This document shows, one piece after another, positions 1 to 7,152 of a DNA stretch of 64,000 nucleotides. The DNA is from Vibrio hangzhouensis (GTDB lineage Bacteria > Pseudomonadota > Gammaproteobacteria > Enterobacterales > Vibrionaceae). Where the stretch lies: contig NZ_FNVG01000022.1 in the NCBI RefSeq assembly GCF_900107935.1, positions 1 through 64,000 on the forward strand, read 5' to 3'. Numbering within the stretch: the first letter of the stretch is position 1; the number at the start of each line of letters is the position of its first letter. The notes under the pieces were generated by a model that saw only the letters and a program-made list of their open reading frames with translations, did no database searches and was not told the origin of the DNA. A program made the position numbers and the translations under genes.

Positions 1-2
1 AA

Positions 3-95
3 TGGCGGTGAGGGAGGGATTCGAACCCTCGATACGGCTACAAACCGTATACTCCCTTAGCAGGGGAGCGCCTTCAGCCTCTCGGCCACCTCACC
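3..95 (-). tRNA. tRNA-Ser (anticodon GCU)
   Basis: On the minus strand this folds as a class II tRNA. A 7-bp acceptor (GGTGAGG/CCTCACC), a long variable arm, the T-loop motif GTTCGAATC and an encoded CCA end are all visible. The anticodon loop CTGCTAA gives GCU, which reads AGC/AGU serine codons. It lies just downstream of csrA; in enterobacteria and vibrios that tRNA-Ser is usually followed by tRNA-Arg copies, which would lie beyond the left edge here. Confidence 0.97.
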
Positions 96-110
96 GTCTT
101 GCGGAGGCAC

Positions 111-138
111 ATATTACGATTTACCAAAAATAAGTCAA
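111..138 (-). promoter_or_regulatory. Promoter of tRNA-Ser
   Basis: On the minus strand a -35 TTGACT (138-133) and a -10 TAATAT (116-111) are separated by 16 bp and sit about 15 bp upstream of the mature tRNA 5' end. This is a near-consensus sigma-70 promoter, so the tRNA gene has its own start independent of csrA. Confidence 0.7.
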
Positions 139-265
139 ACATTTTCTTGGTAAAATTAGGAAAAAACAGACCGACCGTTGGCAAATTAACCAAACCACCA
201 TTTAATCGTAGCTTTCCTGGGCAAAATCCGACTTTACACCTCTATAAACTGCCGAATTTCACGCA

Positions 266-292
266 TCAAAAAGGCCGGCATAATGCCAGCCC
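266..292 (-). terminator. Rho-independent terminator of csrA
   Basis: The minus strand shows a strong hairpin (GGCTGGCAT / ATGCCGGCC) followed by five T residues, starting about 12 bp after the csrA stop codon. Confidence 0.85.
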
Positions 293-303
293 TCTTTTAA
301 GGA

Positions 304-501
304 TTAGTAGTTGCCAGACGCAACGTTACCATTACCTTTTTCCGCTTGAATGCGCATGTAAATCTCTTCACGATGCACTGAAACTTCTTTAGGAGCATTT
401 ACACCAATGCGAACTTGGTTACCTTTAACACCTAGTACAGTAACAGTGACTTCATCACCAATCATCAACGTTTCACCAACACGGCGAGTCAAAATCAGCA
501 T
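304..501 (-). CDS. csrA: Carbon storage regulator CsrA
   Basis: This is a 65-residue RNA-binding protein of the CsrA/RsmA family. It binds GGA motifs in mRNA leaders, represses or stabilises transcripts, and is titrated by Csr sRNAs. The sequence begins MLILTRRVGE, with the RNA-contact residues Leu4 and Arg44 (in VHREEI) both present. Full family length is about 61-65 residues; only the last dozen residues are variable. The start ATG has a good ribosome-binding site (AAGGAG, 6 nt spacing). It sits between aspartokinase and tRNA-Ser, the same context as in E. coli (alaS-csrA-serV), and has its own terminator. Confidence 0.98.
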   Translation of the reverse strand: MLILTRRVGETLMIGDEVTVTVLGVKGNQVRIGVNAPKEVSVHREEIYMRIQAEKGNGNVASGNY

Positions 502-593
502 TCTTAGCTCCTTGAGTATTCTCTAATTATCTTGCTACGAAACTTATTATCCAACAAAAGTTATATTTTCGTAAACTATCTTATGTAAAGTAT

Positions 594-1781
594 TTACCCC
601 AAATGTACCTGTTTTTCTGCTCTCTCAACGGATTCACTGGTGATAATGTAGTTATCATGCAGTACGTTAGCCGCTTTGTCGATAGTTCCCGGCTCCAATA
701 CCAATGTAATTGAGTGCTTATCCTCACAAAAGTGTAGAACAGAAATGTCTGATAAGTTGAGAAGTTGTTGATACTGTGATGCTTGCTCTATCGCTTGGCG
801 ACCGACTAACGTTAATAGGGCCACTTCTTGCTCAACGACAATTTTGTCGTCAATGACCATTTTTAGTTTGTCACAACAATCTAATTTCACCACCAAATGG
901 TTGTAGGCAGAATCTGTCACCCAAAGGCTTTCCTCGACCCCAAGCATCTGTTTTTGCTTGTCGACTAAATCAACATGAGCCGTGTCAATGGTCAACGCCA
1001 TCATCTGCTTTTGAATCGCCAGACCACCAATCCCAGGCTGAGGATCGTTACCAGCAACCAAAGTACCATTGCCTGCTTCGAAGCTGGACAACACCCTCAA
1101 CGGCACCTGATGCTCCCAAGCGTAAGTCACACAAGGCATGTGGAGTACTTTTGCTCCTTTGTAGGCCATAGCATGCATGGTAGGGAAGTCGATAGTGTCC
1201 AGTTTCTTTGCCGCGCCAACCACGCGCGGATCGCAGCTGTACACACCATCAACATCGGTAAAGATTTGACACTCTTCCGCGTTCAGGGCACCAGCTAATG
1301 TGACGGCCGTTGTATCGGAGCCACCACGCCCCAAGGTGGTAATATCACCAATCTCGTTAATGCCCTGAAACCCAGCGACTATCACTATTTTATCTTGGGC
1401 AAGGTGATCATCTATCACGCTGGTGTCTATATCACTGATCGTCGCATTGTTGTGGTGATTGTTGGTTGTAATTCGTGCCTGACCGCCAGTCAGAGATACT
1501 GCTGAATAGCCCAGCTTACATAACGTCATAGACAGCAAAGCCATGGATATCTGTTCTCCGGCGGACAACAATACATCCAGCTCTCTTACGTTGGGCACTT
1601 TGTCCACTTGTTTAGCAAGTTCCACCAGACGATTCGTTTCTCCCGACATCGCCGACACTACGACTACAACTTGCTTACCTGAATTTTTAGCTCGAATTAC
1701 ATGCTCTGCAACATTATGAATACGCTCTACAGAGCCAACAGAAGTTCCACCGAACTTTTGCACAATAAGTGGTCTTTTCAC
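594..1781 (-). CDS. lysC: Aspartate kinase (monofunctional aspartokinase)
   Basis: Phosphorylates L-aspartate to aspartyl phosphate, the first step toward lysine, threonine, methionine and diaminopimelate. The 395-residue protein has the amino-acid kinase fold: KFGGTSVG at residues 9-16, GRGGSDTTA at 151-159, and an FTDVDGVYSCDPR segment near 174-186. The C-terminal third (from about 265) should hold the ACT regulatory region but is divergent and slightly short, so the feedback ligand cannot be read from sequence. The start is GTG with an AGGTGA ribosome-binding site. It lies between alaS and csrA, as in other vibrios. The family is certain; the symbol is by convention, because vibrios carry several aspartokinases. 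Confidence 0.9.
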   Translation of the reverse strand: MKRPLIVQKFGGTSVGSVERIHNVAEHVIRAKNSGKQVVVVVSAMSGETNRLVELAKQVDKVPNVRELDVLLSAGEQISMALLSMTLCKLGYSAVSLTGGQARITTNNHHNNATISDIDTSVIDDHLAQDKIVIVAGFQGINEIGDITTLGRGGSDTTAVTLAGALNAEECQIFTDVDGVYSCDPRVVGAAKKLDTIDFPTMHAMAYKGAKVLHMPCVTYAWEHQVPLRVLSSFEAGNGTLVAGNDPQPGIGGLAIQKQMMALTIDTAHVDLVDKQKQMLGVEESLWVTDSAYNHLVVKLDCCDKLKMVIDDKIVVEQEVALLTLVGRQAIEQASQYQQLLNLSDISVLHFCEDKHSITLVLEPGTIDKAANVLHDNYIITSESVERAEKQVHLG

Positions 1782-1947
1782 CAGTCTTCACCTTCCCAAG
1801 GCAACTTTTGGTTGCCAGTTTTTCATCTCACGATCTTTAAAGACCGCTCCCTATTAGTAAGCGACACAAACAGCGCCGCTTATTAAATAAATGTGCAGTA
1901 ATGCACTGTGCAATTGATCGTCTGAATAGATATCGACCAGAAGCAAC
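1782..1947 (-). other. Leader region of the aspartokinase gene
   Basis: These 166 bp upstream of the GTG start hold no gene. On the minus strand there are two small inverted repeats: GGTCTTTAAAGATC (around 1835-1850) and GGCAACCAAAAGTTGCC (around 1802-1818). The second lies close to the ribosome-binding site. The conserved boxes of the lysine riboswitch are not recognisable. Whether the region is regulatory is inference. Confidence 0.35.
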
Positions 1948-1979
1948 AATGCCCAATCAATGTTCATTGATTGGGCATT
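1948..1979 (-). terminator. Hairpin downstream of alaS
   Basis: A near-perfect 14-bp inverted repeat (AATGCCCAATCAAT / ATTGATTGGGCATT) begins about 20 bp beyond the alaS stop. The T tract is weak on the minus strand and better on the plus strand, so it may terminate alaS imperfectly or mainly protect the 3' end. Confidence 0.6.
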
Positions 1980-1998
1980 TATTTAATAAATCAAATTG

Positions 1999-4584
1999 TT
2001 AAAGACGCTCTTCCAGCCAACCTTTCACTGATTTTAGTGCGTCAGGTAGTGCAGCCACATCGGTACCACCCGCCTGAGCCATATCAGGACGACCACCACC
2101 TTTACCGCCAACTTGCTCAGCGACCATTTTCACCAGATCGCCAGCTTTTACTTTACCAGTCAGGTCTTTAGTCACACCCGCAATCAAACCAACCTTGCCA
2201 TCAGCAACATTAGCAATAAGTGCAATACCGCTACCCATCTGGTTCTTAGCATTATCCATCATGGTACGTAGGTTTTTGCTATCAGCGCCTTCCAGAGCTG
2301 CAACAAGTACCTGAACACCACCAATTTGCTCTACTTTGCCCATAATATTGGCACTTTCAACAGCCGCTAGTTTATCTTTTAGCTGCTGAATTTCTTTTTC
2401 TAGCGATTTCGCTTTGCTCGCTGCATCGCCAAGTTTCGCCTCAAACTGAGATGCCTGCGCTTCAACAGCATCAAGGGCCGCTTCTCCGGTTACGGCTTCG
2501 ATACGGCGGATACCCGCGGCAATACCACCTTCTGAAGTGATTTTGAATAGGCCAATATCACCGGTGTTGCTTGCGTGGATACCACCACAAAGCTCAGTGG
2601 AGAACTCACCCATAGAAAGTACGCGAACTTCATCATCGTACTTCTCACCAAACAGAGCCATCGCGCCTTTTGCTTTTGCAGACTCGATGTCCATTACGTT
2701 GGTTTCGATCACGTGGTTAGTACGGATCTGTGCGTTAACCAGGCGCTCAACTTGTTTGATTTCCGCTTTGGTCATCCCCTCAAGGTGAGAGAAGTCAAAA
2801 CGTAGGTTGTCAGGCTTCACTAGTGAGCCTTTCTGCGTTACGTGCTCACCCAGAACTTGGCGAAGTGCCGCATGCAATAAGTGCGTTGCTGAGTGGTTTA
2901 GTGAGATAGCCGCACGGCGCTCTGCATCGACAGTTGCCGCAACGTCGTCGCCTTTCGCCAGTACACCTTCAGTTAGCTCACCGTGGTGCGCAATCGCGTT
3001 ACCAAGCTTCTGAGTGTCTTCGACTTTAAACAGGCCTGATGACGTTTTCAGTACGCCAGCATCACCACATTGACCACCTGACTCTGCATAGAACGGTGTC
3101 TCTTCAAGAACAACAATCGCTTTGTCACCAGCAGATAGCGCTTCAACTTCGCTGCCTTCAACAAACATTGCTGCAACGGTGCTGCTGCCTTCTGTGCCAG
3201 TGTAACCACAGAACTCAGTGTTAGTGTCAACTTTGATTGCAGCGTTGTAGTCAGTGCCAAATTGGCCAGCTTCACGTGCACGTTGACGCTGAGCTTCCAT
3301 CGCCTTCTCAAAACCTTCTTCGTCGATAGCAAACTCACGCTCACGAGCCACATCGTTAGTCAGGTCTGCCGGGAAGCCGTAGGTATCGTAAAGCTTAAAT
3401 ACGGTTTCGCCATCTAGCACTTTCTCATCACCAAGATTATCAAGTGCTTCGGTCAGGATTGTCATACCACGTTCAAGAGTACGACCGAAGTTCTCTTCTT
3501 CGATACGCAGTACTTTTTCCACAACCGCTTGTTGCTTCTTAAGCTCTTCACCTGCCGTGCCCATTACCGATGCTAGTGTGCCAACCAGTTTGTAGAAGAA
3601 AGCACCTTGTGCACCTAACTTGTTACCATGGCGCACTGCACGACGAATAATACGGCGAAGCACGTAGCCACGACCTTCGTTTGATGGCATTACGCCGTCA
3701 ACGATAAGGAATGAACACGAGCGAATGTGGTCGGCGATTACGCGCAGTGACTGGTTAGAAAGGTCTTCATAACCGATTACTTCTGCCGCTGCTTTGATTA
3801 GCGTTTGGAATACATCGATTTCGTAGTTTGAGTGAACGCCCTGCATGATTGCGGAGATACGCTCAATACCCATACCGGTATCCACAGATGGCTTAGGTAG
3901 CGGTTCCATCGTGCCGTCGGCATGACGGTTAAACTGCATAAATACGTTGTTCCAGATCTCGATAAAACGGTCACCGTCTTCTTCTGGAGTACCAGGACGA
4001 CCGCCCCAGATATGCTCACCGTGATCGTAGAAAATTTCTGTACAAGGACCACAAGGACCAGTGTCACCCATCTGCCAGAAGTTATCTGACTCGTATGGCT
4101 TACCGCCCTTCTTGTCGCCAATGCGAATAATGCGATCGGCAGGTACGCCAACTTGCTTGTTCCAGATCTCGAATGCTTCGTCATCGGTTTCATAAACAGT
4201 AACCAGCAGACGGTCTTTTGGCAGTTTGAGCGTGTCAGTCAAGAATTCCCAGGCAAAGCTGATGGCATCTTCTTTGAAGTAGTCACCGAAGCTGAAGTTA
4301 CCCAGCATCTCAAAGAAAGTATGGTGACGAGCAGTAAAGCCAACGTTTTCAAGGTCGTTGTGCTTACCACCAGCGCGAACACAACGCTGGGCCGTAGTGG
4401 CACGAGTGTAGTTACGCTTCTCAAGGCCAAGGAAGCAGTCTTTAAACTGGTTCATACCGGCGTTAGTGAAAAGCAGAGTTGGGTCATCGTGTGGAACCAA
4501 CGATGAACTGTCTACGATTTGGTGCCCTTTGCTCTCAAAGAACTTAAGGAACGCGTTGCGAACCTCATCTGTGCTCATGTACAT
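1999..4584 (-). CDS. alaS: Alanyl-tRNA synthetase
   Basis: Charges tRNA-Ala in the cytoplasm and edits mischarged Ser/Gly. This class II enzyme has 861 residues from the chosen start, matching the 860-875 norm. The catalytic core begins at STDEVRNAFLKFFESKGH. The editing domain shows HSATH near residue 565 and CGGIH near 665, the zinc ligands of the deacylase site. The C-terminal C-Ala domain ends in a glycine-rich stretch (GGKGGGRPDMAQAGG). An upstream in-frame extension exists, but the ATG at 4584 has a clear AGGA ribosome-binding site and matches family N-termini (MYMSTDEV). It is flanked by recX upstream and lysC downstream, the usual recA-recX-alaS order. Confidence 0.97.
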   Translation of the reverse strand: MYMSTDEVRNAFLKFFESKGHQIVDSSSLVPHDDPTLLFTNAGMNQFKDCFLGLEKRNYTRATTAQRCVRAGGKHNDLENVGFTARHHTFFEMLGNFSFGDYFKEDAISFAWEFLTDTLKLPKDRLLVTVYETDDEAFEIWNKQVGVPADRIIRIGDKKGGKPYESDNFWQMGDTGPCGPCTEIFYDHGEHIWGGRPGTPEEDGDRFIEIWNNVFMQFNRHADGTMEPLPKPSVDTGMGIERISAIMQGVHSNYEIDVFQTLIKAAAEVIGYEDLSNQSLRVIADHIRSCSFLIVDGVMPSNEGRGYVLRRIIRRAVRHGNKLGAQGAFFYKLVGTLASVMGTAGEELKKQQAVVEKVLRIEEENFGRTLERGMTILTEALDNLGDEKVLDGETVFKLYDTYGFPADLTNDVAREREFAIDEEGFEKAMEAQRQRAREAGQFGTDYNAAIKVDTNTEFCGYTGTEGSSTVAAMFVEGSEVEALSAGDKAIVVLEETPFYAESGGQCGDAGVLKTSSGLFKVEDTQKLGNAIAHHGELTEGVLAKGDDVAATVDAERRAAISLNHSATHLLHAALRQVLGEHVTQKGSLVKPDNLRFDFSHLEGMTKAEIKQVERLVNAQIRTNHVIETNVMDIESAKAKGAMALFGEKYDDEVRVLSMGEFSTELCGGIHASNTGDIGLFKITSEGGIAAGIRRIEAVTGEAALDAVEAQASQFEAKLGDAASKAKSLEKEIQQLKDKLAAVESANIMGKVEQIGGVQVLVAALEGADSKNLRTMMDNAKNQMGSGIALIANVADGKVGLIAGVTKDLTGKVKAGDLVKMVAEQVGGKGGGRPDMAQAGGTDVAALPDALKSVKGWLEERL

Positions 4585-4731
4585 GCAGCTCTTCCTGAAA
4601 TAATTCGAGTTAGATTTTGGGGGCATATTGTAACCCCATGAATAAGGATTCGCCTAGTGTTCTGGCAAAAAAGGCATGAAACGAAGGAAATTTGGAGAGT
4701 ATTCACGACAAGACAAGCAGTTACAGGCAGG

Positions 4732-5196
4732 TTAATCACTCTCCAAAGCAGTTAAAGCATAGTTGATCTGCTCGAAACTATAGCCTCTATACTGTAAAAA
4801 ACGGACTTGCTTAGCATATTCCTTGGGATCGGCCGACTTGCCGTTGCGGAACTTTTTCCCGGCGGTGGTCTTCGCCAGTTCAAACCAGTCCACTTCTTCT
4901 TCTGCCATTGCCTCATCAATGACCGACTCCGACACCCGTTTTTGGCTAAGCTCCTGACGAATACGTCGCTCCCCATGCCCTTTATACACATGTTGCCTGA
5001 TCTGACTTTTTGCAAACCGCAGATCATCCAGATAACGACATTCTTTACAGAATGCGATGGCAGATTCGATGTCGCCGTCTTCATAGCCTTTGACACTGAG
5101 CTTCTGAAACAGCTCGTATTCACCGTGATCCCTGCGGCTCAATAGTTGGATCGCAGCTTCTTTTGCTGACAGTGTGGGCGGTTTACGTTGATACAT
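4732..5196 (-). CDS. recX: RecA regulator RecX
   Basis: RecX binds in the groove of the RecA filament and limits its extension and activities. The 154-residue, basic, helix-rich protein has the three-helix repeat pattern of the family, with landmarks such as LLSRRDHGEYELFQKL near residue 20 and IRQELSQKRVSESVIDEAM near 80. It lies 90 bp downstream of recA on the same strand, with a terminator hairpin between them, as in E. coli, where recX is made by readthrough. The start ATG has only a weak ribosome-binding site, consistent with low expression. Confidence 0.95.
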   Translation of the reverse strand: MYQRKPPTLSAKEAAIQLLSRRDHGEYELFQKLSVKGYEDGDIESAIAFCKECRYLDDLRFAKSQIRQHVYKGHGERRIRQELSQKRVSESVIDEAMAEEEVDWFELAKTTAGKKFRNGKSADPKEYAKQVRFLQYRGYSFEQINYALTALESD

Positions 5197-5242
5197 ACTA
5201 TGTCATAACTCAAAGTGGATTAACGTCGTAGTGCAGATACAA

Positions 5243-5268
5243 CAAAGCCCTGCATCGCAGGGCTTTGT
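5243..5268 (-). terminator. recA terminator (recX readthrough point)
   Basis: The hairpin AAAGCCCTGC-GAT-GCAGGGCTTT is followed on the minus strand by GTTGTATC, a poor T tract. It sits between recA and recX, so some transcripts should read through into recX. Confidence 0.75.
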
Positions 5269-5286
5269 CAGTCATACTGTGGTCAG

Positions 5287-6324
5287 TTACAACTCTTCTG
5301 CTGGCGCTTCACCTGCTTCTGCTTCTTCTGGCATCGCAGGAGTCAGTAGCATTTCACGCAATTTGCTGTCAATCGCCTGTGCTGCTTCTGGGTTTTCACG
5401 CAGGAACTTGCACGCGTTTGCTTTACCTTGACCAATCTTGTCACCGTTGTAGCTGTACCAAGCACCTGCTTTCTCAACAAGCTTGTTCTTAACACCCAGG
5501 TCGATAAGCTCACCGTAGCGGTTGAAACCTTGACCGTATAGAATTTGAGTTTCTGCTTGTTTAAATGGCGCAGCAATCTTGTTCTTAACTACTTTAATGC
5601 GAGTTTCGTTACCCACGACTTCATCGCCTTCTTTGATAGAGCCAGTGCGGCGGATATCAAGACGAACAGATGCGTAGAACTTAAGCGCATTACCACCAGT
5701 GGTGGTTTCTGGGTTACCAAACATCACACCAATCTTCATACGGATTTGGTTGATGAAGATACACATACAGTTAGACTGCTTAAGGTTACCGGTCAGCTTA
5801 CGCATTGCTTGAGAAAGCATACGCGCTTGCAGACCCATATGGCTGTCACCCATCTCACCTTCGATTTCGGCTTTTGGTGTTAGCGCTGCAACCGAGTCGA
5901 CAACCATGACGTCAATCGCCCCTGAACGTGCCAGCGCATCACAGATTTCCAGCGCTTGCTCGCCCGTATCAGGCTGAGAAACCAATAGCGCATCGATATC
6001 AACACCTAGCTTTTTCGCGTAGACTGGGTCTAGCGCGTGCTCAGCATCGATAAACGCACAAGTTTTACCTGCTTTTTGAGCAGCAGCAATACATTCAAGC
6101 GTAAGCGTTGTCTTACCCGATGATTCCGGACCGTAGATTTCTACGATACGACCCATTGGCAGGCCGCCGGCACCCAGGGCAATATCAAGAGAAAGTGAAC
6201 CTGTAGAAATGGTCTCAACGTCCATGGTGCGGTTGTCACCAAGGCGCATAATCGAGCCTTTACCAAATTGTTTTTCAATCTGACCTAATGCAGCGGCTAA
6301 CGCCTTCTGTTTATTCTCGTCCAT
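5287..6324 (-). CDS. recA: Recombinase RecA
   Basis: A DNA-dependent ATPase that forms filaments on ssDNA, drives strand exchange, and acts as co-protease for LexA in the SOS response. From the ATG at 6324 it has 345 residues and begins MDENKQKALA, as in other gammaproteobacteria. Walker A is GPESSGKT (65-72), Walker B is the VMVVDS segment near 140, and the tail is acidic (EEAEAGEAPAEEL). An in-frame GTG lies 12 nt upstream, but its codons overlap the GGAG ribosome-binding site of the ATG. Expression is under a LexA-type operator about 115 bp upstream. recX follows after a leaky terminator. Confidence 0.99.
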   Translation of the reverse strand: MDENKQKALAAALGQIEKQFGKGSIMRLGDNRTMDVETISTGSLSLDIALGAGGLPMGRIVEIYGPESSGKTTLTLECIAAAQKAGKTCAFIDAEHALDPVYAKKLGVDIDALLVSQPDTGEQALEICDALARSGAIDVMVVDSVAALTPKAEIEGEMGDSHMGLQARMLSQAMRKLTGNLKQSNCMCIFINQIRMKIGVMFGNPETTTGGNALKFYASVRLDIRRTGSIKEGDEVVGNETRIKVVKNKIAAPFKQAETQILYGQGFNRYGELIDLGVKNKLVEKAGAWYSYNGDKIGQGKANACKFLRENPEAAQAIDSKLREMLLTPAMPEEAEAGEAPAEEL

Positions 6325-6434
6325 TACTTTCTCCACAACTATCCTTTACGGATATACGCTCTTAGCAATTTGCTTGCTTTGGCTGTTTTTAATCGGGTAA
6401 GCGATGCATTCAAAAACATCGCGATATGAGTTTT

Positions 6435-6462
6435 ATTATACTGTTGATTCATACAGTGTCTA
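6435..6462 (-). promoter_or_regulatory. recA promoter with embedded LexA (SOS) box
   Basis: On the minus strand, -35 TAGACA (6462-6457) and -10 TATAAT (6440-6435) are separated by exactly 16 bp. Those 16 bp are CTGTATGAATCAACAG, a match to the LexA operator CTGT-N8-ACAG. Bound LexA would cover the whole promoter spacer, the classical arrangement for strong SOS repression. Confidence 0.93.
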
Positions 6463-6508
6463 TACCTGTATGAAAATTTTCTTGCGATCGGGTTCAATTG
6501 TCGAAGAG

Positions 6509-7009
6509 TTAGCAAAAAGACTCATCTTCCAATACATGTCGATACAGGATAAGCAGTGCGTGCATGACCGCCTGTTCACGCACCGCTGCACGATCGCCTG
6601 AAAACAGGCAAGTGTCTACTTTCGACCAGCCCTCTTGTGAAGCCCATGCAAAGCACACGGTGCCAACCGGTTTTTCTTCACTGCCTCCTCCGGGCCCTGC
6701 AATGCCGCTAATAGCAACACTTAATGTTCCCTTAGAGTATCGCAAAGCACCTCGCGCCATCTCAGTTACCACAGCTTCACTCACCGCTCCATACCGACCA
6801 AGCGTTTCGGTAGCCACACCCAACATATCAATTTTTGCATCGTTACTGTAGGTTATAAATGCTCGATCAAACCACGCTGAACTGCCTGCTATATCGGTAA
6901 TCGCCGCCGCTACGCCACCACCAGTGCACGACTCTGCTGTCACTACGATTTGATTCTTTTGCTCTAGCAACAGACCCAGATTCAAGCTTACCTCTGAAAT
7001 ACTGTTCAT
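6509..7009 (-). CDS. pncC: Nicotinamide-nucleotide amidase (CinA C-terminal family)
   Basis: Deamidates nicotinamide mononucleotide to nicotinic acid mononucleotide in the pyridine nucleotide salvage cycle. The 166-residue protein is the stand-alone amidase domain of CinA. It has the nucleophile motif AESCTGG (Ser27), SNDAK with Lys59, and the glycine-rich ISGIAGPGGGS near residue 100. The N-terminal MoCF-like domain of full-length CinA is absent, as in E. coli YgaD/PncC. The start ATG follows GGAG with 8 nt spacing. Its place between recA and mutS is conserved in vibrios and E. coli. Confidence 0.93.
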   Translation of the reverse strand: MNSISEVSLNLGLLLEQKNQIVVTAESCTGGGVAAAITDIAGSSAWFDRAFITYSNDAKIDMLGVATETLGRYGAVSEAVVTEMARGALRYSKGTLSVAISGIAGPGGGSEEKPVGTVCFAWASQEGWSKVDTCLFSGDRAAVREQAVMHALLILYRHVLEDESFC

Positions 7010-7152
7010 CCATCAATCTCCTAACGCCAGATAATATTAGACCTCGCCCCCTTAGGGTGGTCAGTTCTGCGTATCGCCAAGTAACCTCTTTCCGCTCAGG
7101 TCGGTTTCACGTATCCTTAGCTGCAATTGAAACCAGCAGCAAAGATGTGACA

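Noticed and set aside
99..392. Plus-strand frame of 97 codons near csrA
   Set aside because: Runs over the tRNA promoter, the csrA terminator and the end of csrA in antisense; composition is not protein-like.
1782..1947. Lysine riboswitch upstream of aspartokinase
   Set aside because: The conserved L-box blocks and overall length are not found; only simple hairpins are visible.
6404..6601. Plus-strand frame of 65 codons over the recA promoter
   Set aside because: Overlaps the LexA operator and the end of pncC in antisense.
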